DNA of 64,000 nt from the NCBI GenBank assembly GCA_002786385.1, contig PGCN01000018.1:310001-374000 (forward strand). Reading direction: 5' to 3'. Each line of letters starts with the position of its first letter. Within the stretch, counting starts at the first letter, position 1. This stretch comes from Flavobacterium sp. FEMGT703F (GTDB lineage: Bacteria > Bacteroidota > Bacteroidia > Flavobacteriales > Flavobacteriaceae). Positions 50,919 to 58,510 of the stretch are shown here, piece by piece. The notes under the pieces are model-generated. The model saw only the letters and a program-made list of their open reading frames with translations, searched no databases and was not told the origin of the DNA. The position numbers and the translations under genes are program-made.

Positions 50919-51302
50919 AGGCGATGGTTAACTAACCCTATTTGATCTACTATTTATTGTCTTTGTCAAGATGCTACTCCCGGAATGAGTAGCACTTCTG
51001 CCTAGGTTAATGTTTTTGACCCTTCCTCCTTCAAGAAGGGAATGAAATATGAAGGAGGAATTAAATAAGGTCGGGGAATGAATTGTGGTATTGGTATTAA
51101 CTGGTATAGGCGTAGAAGTGCTGGTTAACACTTGGTTGGTATTTGTGGGGAAAGTGTTATGAGACTTATCAAAGGTCTCACTCCGGTTATGATGAATAAT
51201 TTGGTTACAAACCTTTGTCGGTCGGTTTTCGGTATGAAAGAAAAACCGACCAACGGTTGGAACTATTTTAGACGATGCTATGATGAGTACATCTTGATTC
51301 AT
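50919..51302 (-). other. Candidate minus-strand structured RNA or small gene
   Basis: This stretch has many stem-loops: 51220-51229 with 51242-51251 (GGTCGGTTTT), 51161-51165 with 51175-51179, CCAACGGTTGG at 51249-51259, and GCTACTC/GAGTAGC near 50973-50993. It ends at two terminators facing left. A 124-residue minus-strand reading frame (50928-51302, MNQDVLIIASSK) exists, but its Ser/Thr/Asn-rich composition is not like a known protein, so an untranslated RNA is at least as likely. The rest of the gap to 51661 is AT-rich and shows no gene. Confidence 0.4.
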
Positions 51303-51661
51303 AAAATATAATTCCTAGTTTGTGTTTTTTTGTTAGTCACAATTTTACCAAGAATACTTTATTTTAGAATATAAATTCGCCCAACTGCATTTTTAGTTAG
51401 GTCAAATGACTTTAACTGTAGACGAATGATTGTTTGTGATACTCTCGAAATTGTAATGGGTAATCATTTCATTTTACTTGAAGGTTTTTCAATTTTAAGT
51501 CCAAAAAATTCAACTATTAAAATAATAGCAGTTTTTAGGGTTCAAATATTATATTAAATACAAAAATTGAAATACACCCCTATTTTTTATAGTGTTATAT
51601 ATGTTTTTTAAACTAACTTTTATAATTTTACCCTAAATTAAAATGGGTTAACAAAGAAATT

Positions 51662-52999
51662 ATGAAAATAGAAAAGCGTTGGATTTTTGCCTTTTTGCTG
51701 GTTTCAGCAGTAGCATTTGCCGGTTTATTTTGGCCCGAAAAAGCTACCGACAATCTCAAAACCTTTAATGCCGTCGATACTATTAATTATGCCGATGTGG
51801 CTTGGTTGTTAACGGCTTCGTGCTTGGTGTTGTTAATGACGCCGGGGCTGTCTTTTTTCTATGGCGGTATGGTGGGCAAAAAAAATGTGATTTCCACCAT
51901 GCTTAAAAGCTTCATCTGTTTGGGCGTGGTTAGCCTGCTTTGGGTGGTTGTGGCTTTTTCCATGTCGTTCGGAAGCCCCATTGGTCCAACCATCAACGGC
52001 ACTCATTACGGCATTATCGGCAATCCGTTCGAGTTTGCTTTCTTTAGCCATGTGGCCATGAATCCGCACTGCAGTATGGCTTCCTCTATCCCTTTTATTT
52101 TATTTGCTTTATTCCAAATGAAGTTTGCAGTGATTACCCCGGCTATCATCACCGGCGCCCTAGCCGAACGCATCCGTTTCATTTCCTTTTTGCTCTTTAT
52201 TTGTTTGTTCACCCTATGTATTTATGCGCCTTTATGCCACATGATTTGGCATCCCAACGGTCTGTTGGGCAGCTATTTCGGTGTAAAGGATTTTGCAGGA
52301 GGAACGGTCGTTCACATGAGTGCCGGTTTTGCGGCCTTGGCCGGTGTTTTAGTCTTGGGAAAAAGAAAAAACAGCGAACACATTCCCACCAACATCCCGT
52401 TTGTATTGTTAGGCACCGGTATGTTGTGGTTTGGTTGGTTCGGATTCAATGCGGGTTCGGCCTTAGCAGCTAATGCGACTGCCGCTATGGCTTTTGCAAC
52501 CACCACCATTTGCTCTGCTTCTGCTATGTTGACTTGGGTGTTTTTCGACCGAATGAACGGCCGTAAAGTGTCTGCTTTAGGCGCTTGTATCGGTGCGGTA
52601 GTAGGATTGGTAGTCATTACGCCTTCTGCCGGTTATGTAAGCATTCCGCAAAGTATCTTTTTCGGATTCATAGGCGCCATTGTCTCCAATAAAATGGTGT
52701 ACTGGAAAAAACTAAAACAAATTGACGATACCCTCGACGTATTCGCCTGTCATGGTGTAGGCGGTATTATGGGAATGATCCTTACAGCCATTTTTGCCAA
52801 AGGAGAAAATGCGAGTTTGTTATATGGAGGCTGGAGTGTTTTCGGTCACCATATGATGGCCTTAGTTCTGGTCTCTGTAGTTACTTTTGGCGGCGCCTAT
52901 TTGCTGTTCAAAATTACCAATGCCCTAATTCCAATCCGAGTGTCTGAAGAATCGGAAAATATGGGATTAGACTTGTCACAGCATGGAGAGAAGTTTTAA
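51662..52999 (+). CDS. amt: Ammonium transporter
   Basis: Amt proteins are trimeric inner-membrane channels for ammonium. The 445 residues show 11-12 helices and the family marks ADVAWLLTASCLVLLMTPGLSFFYGGMV, the gating Phe region, the pore His in VVHMSAGFAALAGVLVLG, NATAAMAFATTTI and the second pore His in VFACHGVGGIMGMILTAIFA. A PII gene (glnK) is not adjacent. The gene is single, with a long AT-rich upstream region. Confidence 0.95.
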   Translation: MKIEKRWIFAFLLVSAVAFAGLFWPEKATDNLKTFNAVDTINYADVAWLLTASCLVLLMTPGLSFFYGGMVGKKNVISTMLKSFICLGVVSLLWVVVAFSMSFGSPIGPTINGTHYGIIGNPFEFAFFSHVAMNPHCSMASSIPFILFALFQMKFAVITPAIITGALAERIRFISFLLFICLFTLCIYAPLCHMIWHPNGLLGSYFGVKDFAGGTVVHMSAGFAALAGVLVLGKRKNSEHIPTNIPFVLLGTGMLWFGWFGFNAGSALAANATAAMAFATTTICSASAMLTWVFFDRMNGRKVSALGACIGAVVGLVVITPSAGYVSIPQSIFFGFIGAIVSNKMVYWKKLKQIDDTLDVFACHGVGGIMGMILTAIFAKGENASLLYGGWSVFGHHMMALVLVSVVTFGGAYLLFKITNALIPIRVSEESENMGLDLSQHGEKF

Positions 53000-53011
53000 T
53001 GACCTATAGAA

Positions 53012-53132
53012 GCCGTTCGACAAGCTCAGGGTGACATTGTGCATTTATATTGTTTTTAGTGTTTACTAAGCTTGCTTCATTCAACAAAAGCCAATTGGTT
53101 ATACTATTGTCTCCCTGAGCTTGTCGAAGGGC
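53012..53132. repeat. Large inverted repeat of REP-like elements between convergent genes
   Basis: Two 25-bp arms (53012-53036 and 53108-53132, core TTCGACAAGCTCAGGG) are complementary with two mismatches and are 71 bp apart. Both carry the CCCTGAGC/TCGAAGGG ends of the window's REP-like family. They separate amt from the convergent L,D-transpeptidase gene. Confidence 0.8.
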
Positions 53133-53138
53133 ATTTTT

Positions 53139-54740
53139 TTACTCCTCCAACAACAAATTGGCCAACGCATTATCGCGCCCGTAAATGTCTTTGTGGAAAT
53201 TCACCAAGCCGTCATCGTCAACCCAAGCGGTAAAGTAACCTATGTACACCGGAATTTTATTTTTTAAGGTGTACCATTTTTCTTTGCCACTGTTCATGGC
53301 TGCGTCTATTTTTTCGGGATTCCAATTCGGATCATCTTGCAAAATCAATTGGGCCAATTCCTTTGGTTTTTGTACTCGAATACAACCATGACTAAAGGCT
53401 CTTTTTTCCTGACTGAACAAATTCTTGGCCGGTGTGTCGTGCAAATAAATATTATTGGAATTGGGAAATAAAAACTTCACCAAACCCAACGAATTATTCG
53501 GTCCGGGTTTCTGACGGATGTTGTTGCCGTTCCATTCCATATTGTGTTTGGCTAAATAATCCTTGTTCTTCTTGATAGCCGGAAGAATCTCTTTATCACG
53601 AATGCTTTTCGGCACATTCCAATACGGACTAAATACCACATAACTCATCATCCCGCTGAAAATTACAGTTTCATTAAGCGCCGTTCCTACTACTACATTG
53701 GAGACCAGAGCGGCTTTTCCGTCTTTAAAAAAAGTCAGACGATAAGACGGAATATTCACTACGATAAATGCCTTTGCCTTGGTCAAATCGGTCGATATCC
53801 AACGGCAGCGTTCCATATTCACCATAATCGTTTTGATGCGGTCACTGATGGGCACATTCATTTCCGAAATATGCTTCGGTAGGATGATTTTGTCTTCCGA
53901 AAAACCATTGCGTTTTTTGTACTTCAAAATGGCTTCTTGCAGCGATTCGTCATAAACAGCACGCTTAGAATCTACCGCAATATCGTTGGTTAAAAACAAT
54001 CTTTTTCTGATTTGAACCACCAAATCCGAACTATCTCCGGGCTTCAATTGCTTGAAGTCGGCAGGAGCGACTATGGTTTCCCAACCGCCGTTTTTTTCGA
54101 TTGTTCTGTAGCGTTGTAAAACGTCTTTCAGCTTGTAATATTGTCCTATTAACTTGGCATTGTTGTCTATCAGTTTAGGATCTATCAACAAAGAATCCAG
54201 ATACTGGCCGTAAGACAATTTCTTTCGCGGTAAATACCAACCCAACTCTTCCACTTTGGTATTGTCTATCCCTTGCAGTACTTTATTCGTGTAATAAAAA
54301 TAGTAGTTGGTCAGGAACAATTCTACCTCAACATTGGGCTTGGTGTTGGTTTTGGGAAATATCCCATCTAAAATTTCCTTGTAAGGCACTTTCGCCTGAA
54401 CGCCTTCTTCAACCAAATTATTCATTTTGTTGTAGATGACTTCTGCCGTTTCTTTGCGCCCTTTTTTGTCGTACCACAGATAGGTAAATTGGTTTTTGCG
54501 GTACAAATCAACCGCTTGCTTTTGGTACAAAACCAGCTTCGGGTATTTGGCATAAAAAGCAGTAACGGCAGTACTGTCAAACGACAAGGAAACTTCTTCA
54601 AAGTGGAATTTACGCTCCGTTATCGCATCGGTTTTATCTGCCGCTTCTTTATGGGCACAATACCAACTCGTCAGAGAAAATCCGAGTAACACCAGCAAGA
54701 CCAGCCCGATAAACCACTCTCTTTTTTTCATACGGGGCAA
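53139..54740 (-). CDS. L,D-transpeptidase, YcbB/LdtD-like
   Basis: L,D-transpeptidases make 3-3 crosslinks in peptidoglycan or attach proteins to it. The 533 residues have an N-terminal membrane anchor (LVLLVLLGFSLTSWYC), a peptidoglycan-binding-like middle (ADFKQLKPGDSSDLVVQIRKRL) and a YkuD catalytic domain with KAFIVVNIPSYRLTFFKDGK, YWNVPKSIRDKEILPAI, and the active site S-H-G-C-I-R near residue 450. Length and order agree with LdtD/YcbB. Confidence 0.94.
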   Translation of the reverse strand: MPRMKKREWFIGLVLLVLLGFSLTSWYCAHKEAADKTDAITERKFHFEEVSLSFDSTAVTAFYAKYPKLVLYQKQAVDLYRKNQFTYLWYDKKGRKETAEVIYNKMNNLVEEGVQAKVPYKEILDGIFPKTNTKPNVEVELFLTNYYFYYTNKVLQGIDNTKVEELGWYLPRKKLSYGQYLDSLLIDPKLIDNNAKLIGQYYKLKDVLQRYRTIEKNGGWETIVAPADFKQLKPGDSSDLVVQIRKRLFLTNDIAVDSKRAVYDESLQEAILKYKKRNGFSEDKIILPKHISEMNVPISDRIKTIMVNMERCRWISTDLTKAKAFIVVNIPSYRLTFFKDGKAALVSNVVVGTALNETVIFSGMMSYVVFSPYWNVPKSIRDKEILPAIKKNKDYLAKHNMEWNGNNIRQKPGPNNSLGLVKFLFPNSNNIYLHDTPAKNLFSQEKRAFSHGCIRVQKPKELAQLILQDDPNWNPEKIDAAMNSGKEKWYTLKNKIPVYIGYFTAWVDDDGLVNFHKDIYGRDNALANLLLEE

Positions 54741-54826
54741 AATTATTTTTCATAAAAATACAAAAACTAATCGCTACTAACTAATGGAACGCTTATATTT
54801 ACTTGTCGAATCCACATTGTAATACT

Positions 54827-55348
54827 ATGAAAAGATACTGTTTAGGGCTACTATTACTTATTAGTCTGGTTGCGTTTGGGCAAAGTTCAAAAACCGAAAC
54901 TCCTGCCGATGTCAAGAAAAAAATTGAAGTCATATTAGACAATTGGCACAAAGCAGCCGCCGAAGCGAACTTTCAAAATTATTTTGAGGCCATCGCAGAT
55001 GACGGTATTTTTATCGGGACCGATGCCACGGAAAACTGGAACAAAAAGGCTTTTCAGGCTTTCGCGAAACCGTATTTCGACCGCGGAAAAGCTTGGAACT
55101 TTAAAGCTTTGGAACGCAATATTTACGTTAGCGAAGACCAAAAAACCGTTTGGTTTGACGAGTTATTAGATACTCAAATGAAAATTTGTCGCGGTTCAGG
55201 CGTATTGGTTTTTAGGAACGGCCAATGGAAAATCAAACACTACGTGCTTTCAATGACGGTGCCGAATGACAACGTTGACAAAGTAGTCGAAATCAAGTCG
55301 CCGCTGGAAAACCAACTCATCACCACTTTGAAAGAAAAAAAGAACTGA
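54827..55348 (+). CDS. Secreted NTF2/SnoaL-like protein
   Basis: The 173 residues start with a signal peptide (LISLVAFGQ). The remainder has the alpha-beta barrel pattern of the SnoaL_3/DUF4440 group: VILDNWHKAAAEANFQNYFEAIADDGIFIGTD, AFAKPYFDRGKAWNF and GVLVFRNGQWKIKHYVLSMTVPND. Members bind small molecules, and the ligand is unknown. The ATG at 54827 was chosen because it begins the signal peptide. Confidence 0.85.
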   Translation: MKRYCLGLLLLISLVAFGQSSKTETPADVKKKIEVILDNWHKAAAEANFQNYFEAIADDGIFIGTDATENWNKKAFQAFAKPYFDRGKAWNFKALERNIYVSEDQKTVWFDELLDTQMKICRGSGVLVFRNGQWKIKHYVLSMTVPNDNVDKVVEIKSPLENQLITTLKEKKN

Positions 55349-55416
55349 TTTTTTCTTTCCAAAATCCATAGGCTTTCTTTTTTCGTAAATGGTAAAAGAA
55401 ACGAATCATTATACCT

Positions 55417-55524
55417 ATGGATATCCATAAAAAAATAACGGTACTATTTGTTGCCATTGCAATTGTCATTTTGGTATTACTGACACTCTCAGCTTATTAC
55501 CTAGCCCTTTCTGCCCCCGTTTAA
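55417..55524 (+). CDS. Small single-helix membrane protein (35 aa)
   Basis: A 35-residue ORF (MDIHKKITVLFVAIAIVILV start) has a short basic head, one strong hydrophobic helix of about 25 residues and a Ser/Pro end. A perfect 13-bp terminator lies 60 bp after its stop, which supports a transcript. No homologue can be named. It could be a membrane microprotein or a chance ORF. Confidence 0.45.
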   Translation: MDIHKKITVLFVAIAIVILVLLTLSAYYLALSAPV

Positions 55525-55584
55525 CACTGCTCATACTTACAAATTAGTCCCAAGACATTAGGTTAGTTTTGTTTTTGTTTAAAG

Positions 55585-55616
55585 AAAAGCGCTGTCTGAA
55601 TTGAGACAGCGCTTTT
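55585..55616 (+). terminator. Terminator before the HMA-like/globin pair
   Basis: A 13-bp perfect stem (AAAAGCGCTGTCT, 55585-55597 with 55604-55616) has a six-base loop and is followed by a T-rich tract. Confidence 0.85.
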
Positions 55617-55690
55617 CGATTTTTCAGCCATTTAAAAAACCAAAATGTATTGGTTCTCGTAAATGCTTAAAACCGCAAAAACAAATCGAC

Positions 55691-56119
55691 ATGAAAATCA
55701 ACCAAACGTTAAAAAAAGTAGTGCTAAGCCTACTGGGAATAGCCCTAATGCTTTTCGGCATTTTGGTGTACCACATTGCCAGCATCAAACCGGTAGAAAA
55801 TGCTAACATTCAAATTAGCCGCATCGATTTTGACAAACCCTTTGATTCGATTAGTAGTATCGACATCCGAAAGAAGCTACACGAAATCAAAGGCGTGAAA
55901 AGTGAAATCATCGTTAAACGAAACGTTGTGGTGTATTTCCACGACAACAATATCACCGATTCAAAAAAAATCTACGACGAACTGATGACCAAAGGCAACT
56001 ATAAAGCCGAACGTTTTTTGCTGCCGGCCAACTTGGCTCAAAAGCAAGTTTGTCCGGTCATGAAAAAAGACAGTTACAAGTACAAATTCACCAAATTCAT
56101 TCAAGGAATCTTTAATTAA
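55691..56119 (+). CDS. Membrane-anchored protein with HMA-like fold, no CxxC
   Basis: The 142 residues have one N-terminal helix (SLLGIALMLFGILVYHIASI), then a domain whose pattern IDIRKKLHEIKGVKSEIIVKR and VVVYFHDNNITDSKKIYDELM resembles heavy-metal-associated (HMA, ferredoxin-like) folds, but the C-x-x-C metal site is missing. A single Cys and two Met are in KQVCPVMKKDSYKYKF. The gene is 18 bp before the globin lipoprotein gene, so the two are probably cotranscribed and may work together. The ATG at 55691 avoids the terminator. Confidence 0.6.
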   Translation: MKINQTLKKVVLSLLGIALMLFGILVYHIASIKPVENANIQISRIDFDKPFDSISSIDIRKKLHEIKGVKSEIIVKRNVVVYFHDNNITDSKKIYDELMTKGNYKAERFLLPANLAQKQVCPVMKKDSYKYKFTKFIQGIFN

Positions 56120-56137
56120 TCCTCTAAATATAACGTT

Positions 56138-56719
56138 ATGAAAAAGTTTTCAAATTGGGCCTTATTGGCCGTAGCCTTCGGAGCGGTAGCCTTTACGTCT
56201 TGCAGTAAAGACGATGATTCACCCGCGCCAACCCCTTCTATCTACGAAAGATTAGGCGGTACCACTATGGTAGCCGATCCCGACAATCCGGGACAAATGA
56301 TTGAACAAGGTCGTTTAAGTTACCGCAAAGTAGTAAATACTACAGTTGGTTTAATTGTAGCCGATGTGCAAGCCAATGCTTCCGGAAATTTGGGTGCGCA
56401 CTTTGCCCCGATTTTAAGTGAAGTTGGTGCCGGAAACACAACCAACCTGGCCATTTTGGTAGACAACTTAACCGATTTCTTCTCGTTCAATACCGGCGGA
56501 ACGAATGCAGTAAACACCTATACCGGTTTGGATATGGTAACAGCGCACAATCCGTCGTTAAACCCAAGAATGGGCACAACATCTACGAATGCCGACTACA
56601 CTAAATTCGTAGGCTATGTTGGCGCGGCAGCCCAGCAAAACGGCGTAGCGGCTAACACCGAATTATACACCGATATCGTGGCCGTTTTAGAATCGTTACG
56701 CGATCCTATTGTTCAGTAA
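56138..56719 (+). CDS. Lipid-anchored group I truncated-hemoglobin-like protein
   Basis: The 193 residues begin with a lipoprotein signal (AFTSC near residue 22). The remainder reads like a truncated globin: IYERLGG at helix A-B, LVDNLTDFFSFNTGG, YTGLDMVTAHNPSL with the likely proximal His at residue 137, then YTKFVGYVGAAAQQNGV. About 20 extra residues lie after the YERLGG motif. Truncated globins are normally cytoplasmic, so an envelope lipoprotein form is unusual. Heme binding is inferred, not shown. Confidence 0.72.
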   Translation: MKKFSNWALLAVAFGAVAFTSCSKDDDSPAPTPSIYERLGGTTMVADPDNPGQMIEQGRLSYRKVVNTTVGLIVADVQANASGNLGAHFAPILSEVGAGNTTNLAILVDNLTDFFSFNTGGTNAVNTYTGLDMVTAHNPSLNPRMGTTSTNADYTKFVGYVGAAAQQNGVAANTELYTDIVAVLESLRDPIVQ

Positions 56720-56745
56720 AACCTCATATACCACTCCATGCAACG

Positions 56746-56775
56746 AAAAACGCTACCCGTAAGAGTAGCGTTTTT
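56746..56775. terminator. Bidirectional terminator between globin and tdh genes
   Basis: An 11-bp stem (AAAAACGCTAC, 56746-56756 with 56765-56775) is flanked by A and T runs. It abuts the tdh stop at 56776. Confidence 0.9.
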
Positions 56776-57714
56776 CTATTTAAGGTTTTCTAACATTTCA
56801 ACAGTCATCGAAGCCAAATCGTAGCGGTGCTTCCACTGCCAATCCTGTTGCGCACAACTGTCATCAATAGAAGCCGGCCAACTGTCGGCAATCTTCTGAC
56901 GAAAATCGGGTTTATACGAAATAGTAAACTCCGGAATATGGTTTTTAATTTCAGCGGCTATCTCTTTCGGTGTAAAACTCACACCCGCCAAGTTGTAAGA
57001 CGAACGAATTTTGATACTTTCAGCCGGTGCTTGCATGATTTCAACCGTTGCGCGAATGGCATCATCCATATACATCATCGGCAAGGCCGTATCTTCTGAA
57101 AGGAAACATTCATATTTACCGTCTTTCAAGGCTTTGTGGTAAATATCAACGGCATAATCGGTAGTGCCGCCACCGGGTTCAGTAGACCAACTGATCAAGC
57201 CCGGATAACGAATACTGCGCACGTCAACGCCGTAAATGTTATGGTAATATTCACACCAACGCTCACCGGTTTGCTTGCTGATGCCGTAAACAGTAGTTGG
57301 TTCCATAATGGTGTATTGCGGTGTATTGATTCTCGGTGTTGTAGGCCCGAAAACCGCTATACTGGAAGGCCAGAATATCTTTTTGATTTTACCGGCTTTG
57401 GCCAAATTCAATACATGGAAAAGCGAATTCATGTTCAAATCCCAAGCAAAAGCGGGATTTTTTTCTGCCGTAGCCGAAAGTAAGGCCGCCATCAAATACA
57501 CATCGGTAATGTGGTATTGCTCAATTAAATGCTCAATCTGATTGTAATCTAAAGCATTGACTACCTCAAAAATGCCTTCGTTTACGATGTCTATATTCAG
57601 CTTTCTGATATCGGAAGCCACTACATTATCAACGCCGTAAATGCTTCTGAGTTTTTTGGTAAGTTCGGTCCCAATCTGACCACAAGCACCAATAATTAAA
57701 ATTTTTGTGTTCAT
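56776..57714 (-). CDS. tdh: L-threonine 3-dehydrogenase, short-chain (epimerase-like) type
   Basis: This enzyme oxidises L-threonine to 2-amino-3-ketobutyrate with NAD. The 312 residues are of the UDP-galactose-epimerase-like SDR class described from a cold-adapted Flavobacterium, not the zinc class. Visible are the NAD fold ILIIGACGQIGTELTKKL, SSIAVFGPTTPR, the catalytic Y-G-I-S-K pair, RWCEYYHN and SIRYPGLISWSTEPGGGTTDY. The ATG at 57714 matches the family start. No kbl (ligase) gene is adjacent. Confidence 0.93.
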   Translation of the reverse strand: MNTKILIIGACGQIGTELTKKLRSIYGVDNVVASDIRKLNIDIVNEGIFEVVNALDYNQIEHLIEQYHITDVYLMAALLSATAEKNPAFAWDLNMNSLFHVLNLAKAGKIKKIFWPSSIAVFGPTTPRINTPQYTIMEPTTVYGISKQTGERWCEYYHNIYGVDVRSIRYPGLISWSTEPGGGTTDYAVDIYHKALKDGKYECFLSEDTALPMMYMDDAIRATVEIMQAPAESIKIRSSYNLAGVSFTPKEIAAEIKNHIPEFTISYKPDFRQKIADSWPASIDDSCAQQDWQWKHRYDLASMTVEMLENLK

Positions 57715-57886
57715 GTTGTGTGTTTTAAGCAAAAAACCCGCCGTCGGAAAAGACCATACGAGTATTGCGACAAATATAACGTTTTCGTAAATGGAAAAGT
57801 CTTAAAAAAATTACCTTTGCTTTAACTACATCTTTGCTATGTTTCCTTTTACCTTTGTACCTTTGTGATGTAAAAAAATAAGGTCA

Positions 57887-58507
57887 ATGAAAATCAATTT
57901 GTTGCGTTTTGTAATGCGCGCTCTGCTTTTGGTTTGCTTCGCCGGTTCGCTGACACTTGTGTCTTGTCAAGAAGATCCGAAAATCCGAATCTTAGAACAA
58001 GAAAAAGAAGCTAAAAAACAAGAAGCTATTTTCAACAGCATCAATCAGGGATGGCGTTTTAATGCGCAAACTGTTACCCAAACAGCCGGTTCGTTAACCA
58101 GCAATTGGGCAGAATGGCGTATGTTTTTAACCGAATTAGGGCAAAAGCCTAAAAGCAGTATCGGTGCTTTCAAACAAAAAGCCAAAGCCTTATCCAAAAG
58201 AGCTTTAGAGCTTAATAACAATATCCCGATGGCCTACAACACTCCGGAGGTAAAAAGCCGAATTGCCGCCATTACTACCAAAATCAATGCGATTAACTTA
58301 TACATCAACCTTCAGCAAATTCCGGATAAAAAAATTGTGGAATTGATTCCAAGTATCAACGCCGAAGTGAATGCCTTGCAATTTCAATTGGAGGAAATCA
58401 CCCGTAAAAGTCAGATTAAAATGGAAGACGGCGAAAGCGACATGCTCCAAATGCTCGATACCACCAGAGCCATTCCCAGTTCATCTAAAGTAAAATCTTT
58501 ACCCTAA
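57887..58507 (+). CDS. Lipoprotein of unknown function upstream of mfd
   Basis: The 206 residues carry a lipoprotein signal (LTLVSC near residue 27) and a helical body with KEAKKQEAIFNSINQGW, FKQKAKALSKRALELNNN and INAINLYINLQQIPDKKIVELIPSINAEVNALQFQLEEITRK. No known domain is visible. It is four bases before mfd, so the two may share a transcript, although the functions appear unrelated. A Bacteroidetes -7-like TACCTTTG lies upstream near 57850. Confidence 0.72.
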   Translation: MKINLLRFVMRALLLVCFAGSLTLVSCQEDPKIRILEQEKEAKKQEAIFNSINQGWRFNAQTVTQTAGSLTSNWAEWRMFLTELGQKPKSSIGAFKQKAKALSKRALELNNNIPMAYNTPEVKSRIAAITTKINAINLYINLQQIPDKKIVELIPSINAEVNALQFQLEEITRKSQIKMEDGESDMLQMLDTTRAIPSSSKVKSLP

Positions 58508-58510
58508 GTT

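Noticed and set aside
50928-51302. Confident protein-coding gene on the minus strand
   Set aside because: The composition is Ser/Thr/Asn-rich, no fold or homologue is recognised, and the DNA is dominated by stem-loops; kept only as a candidate transcript.
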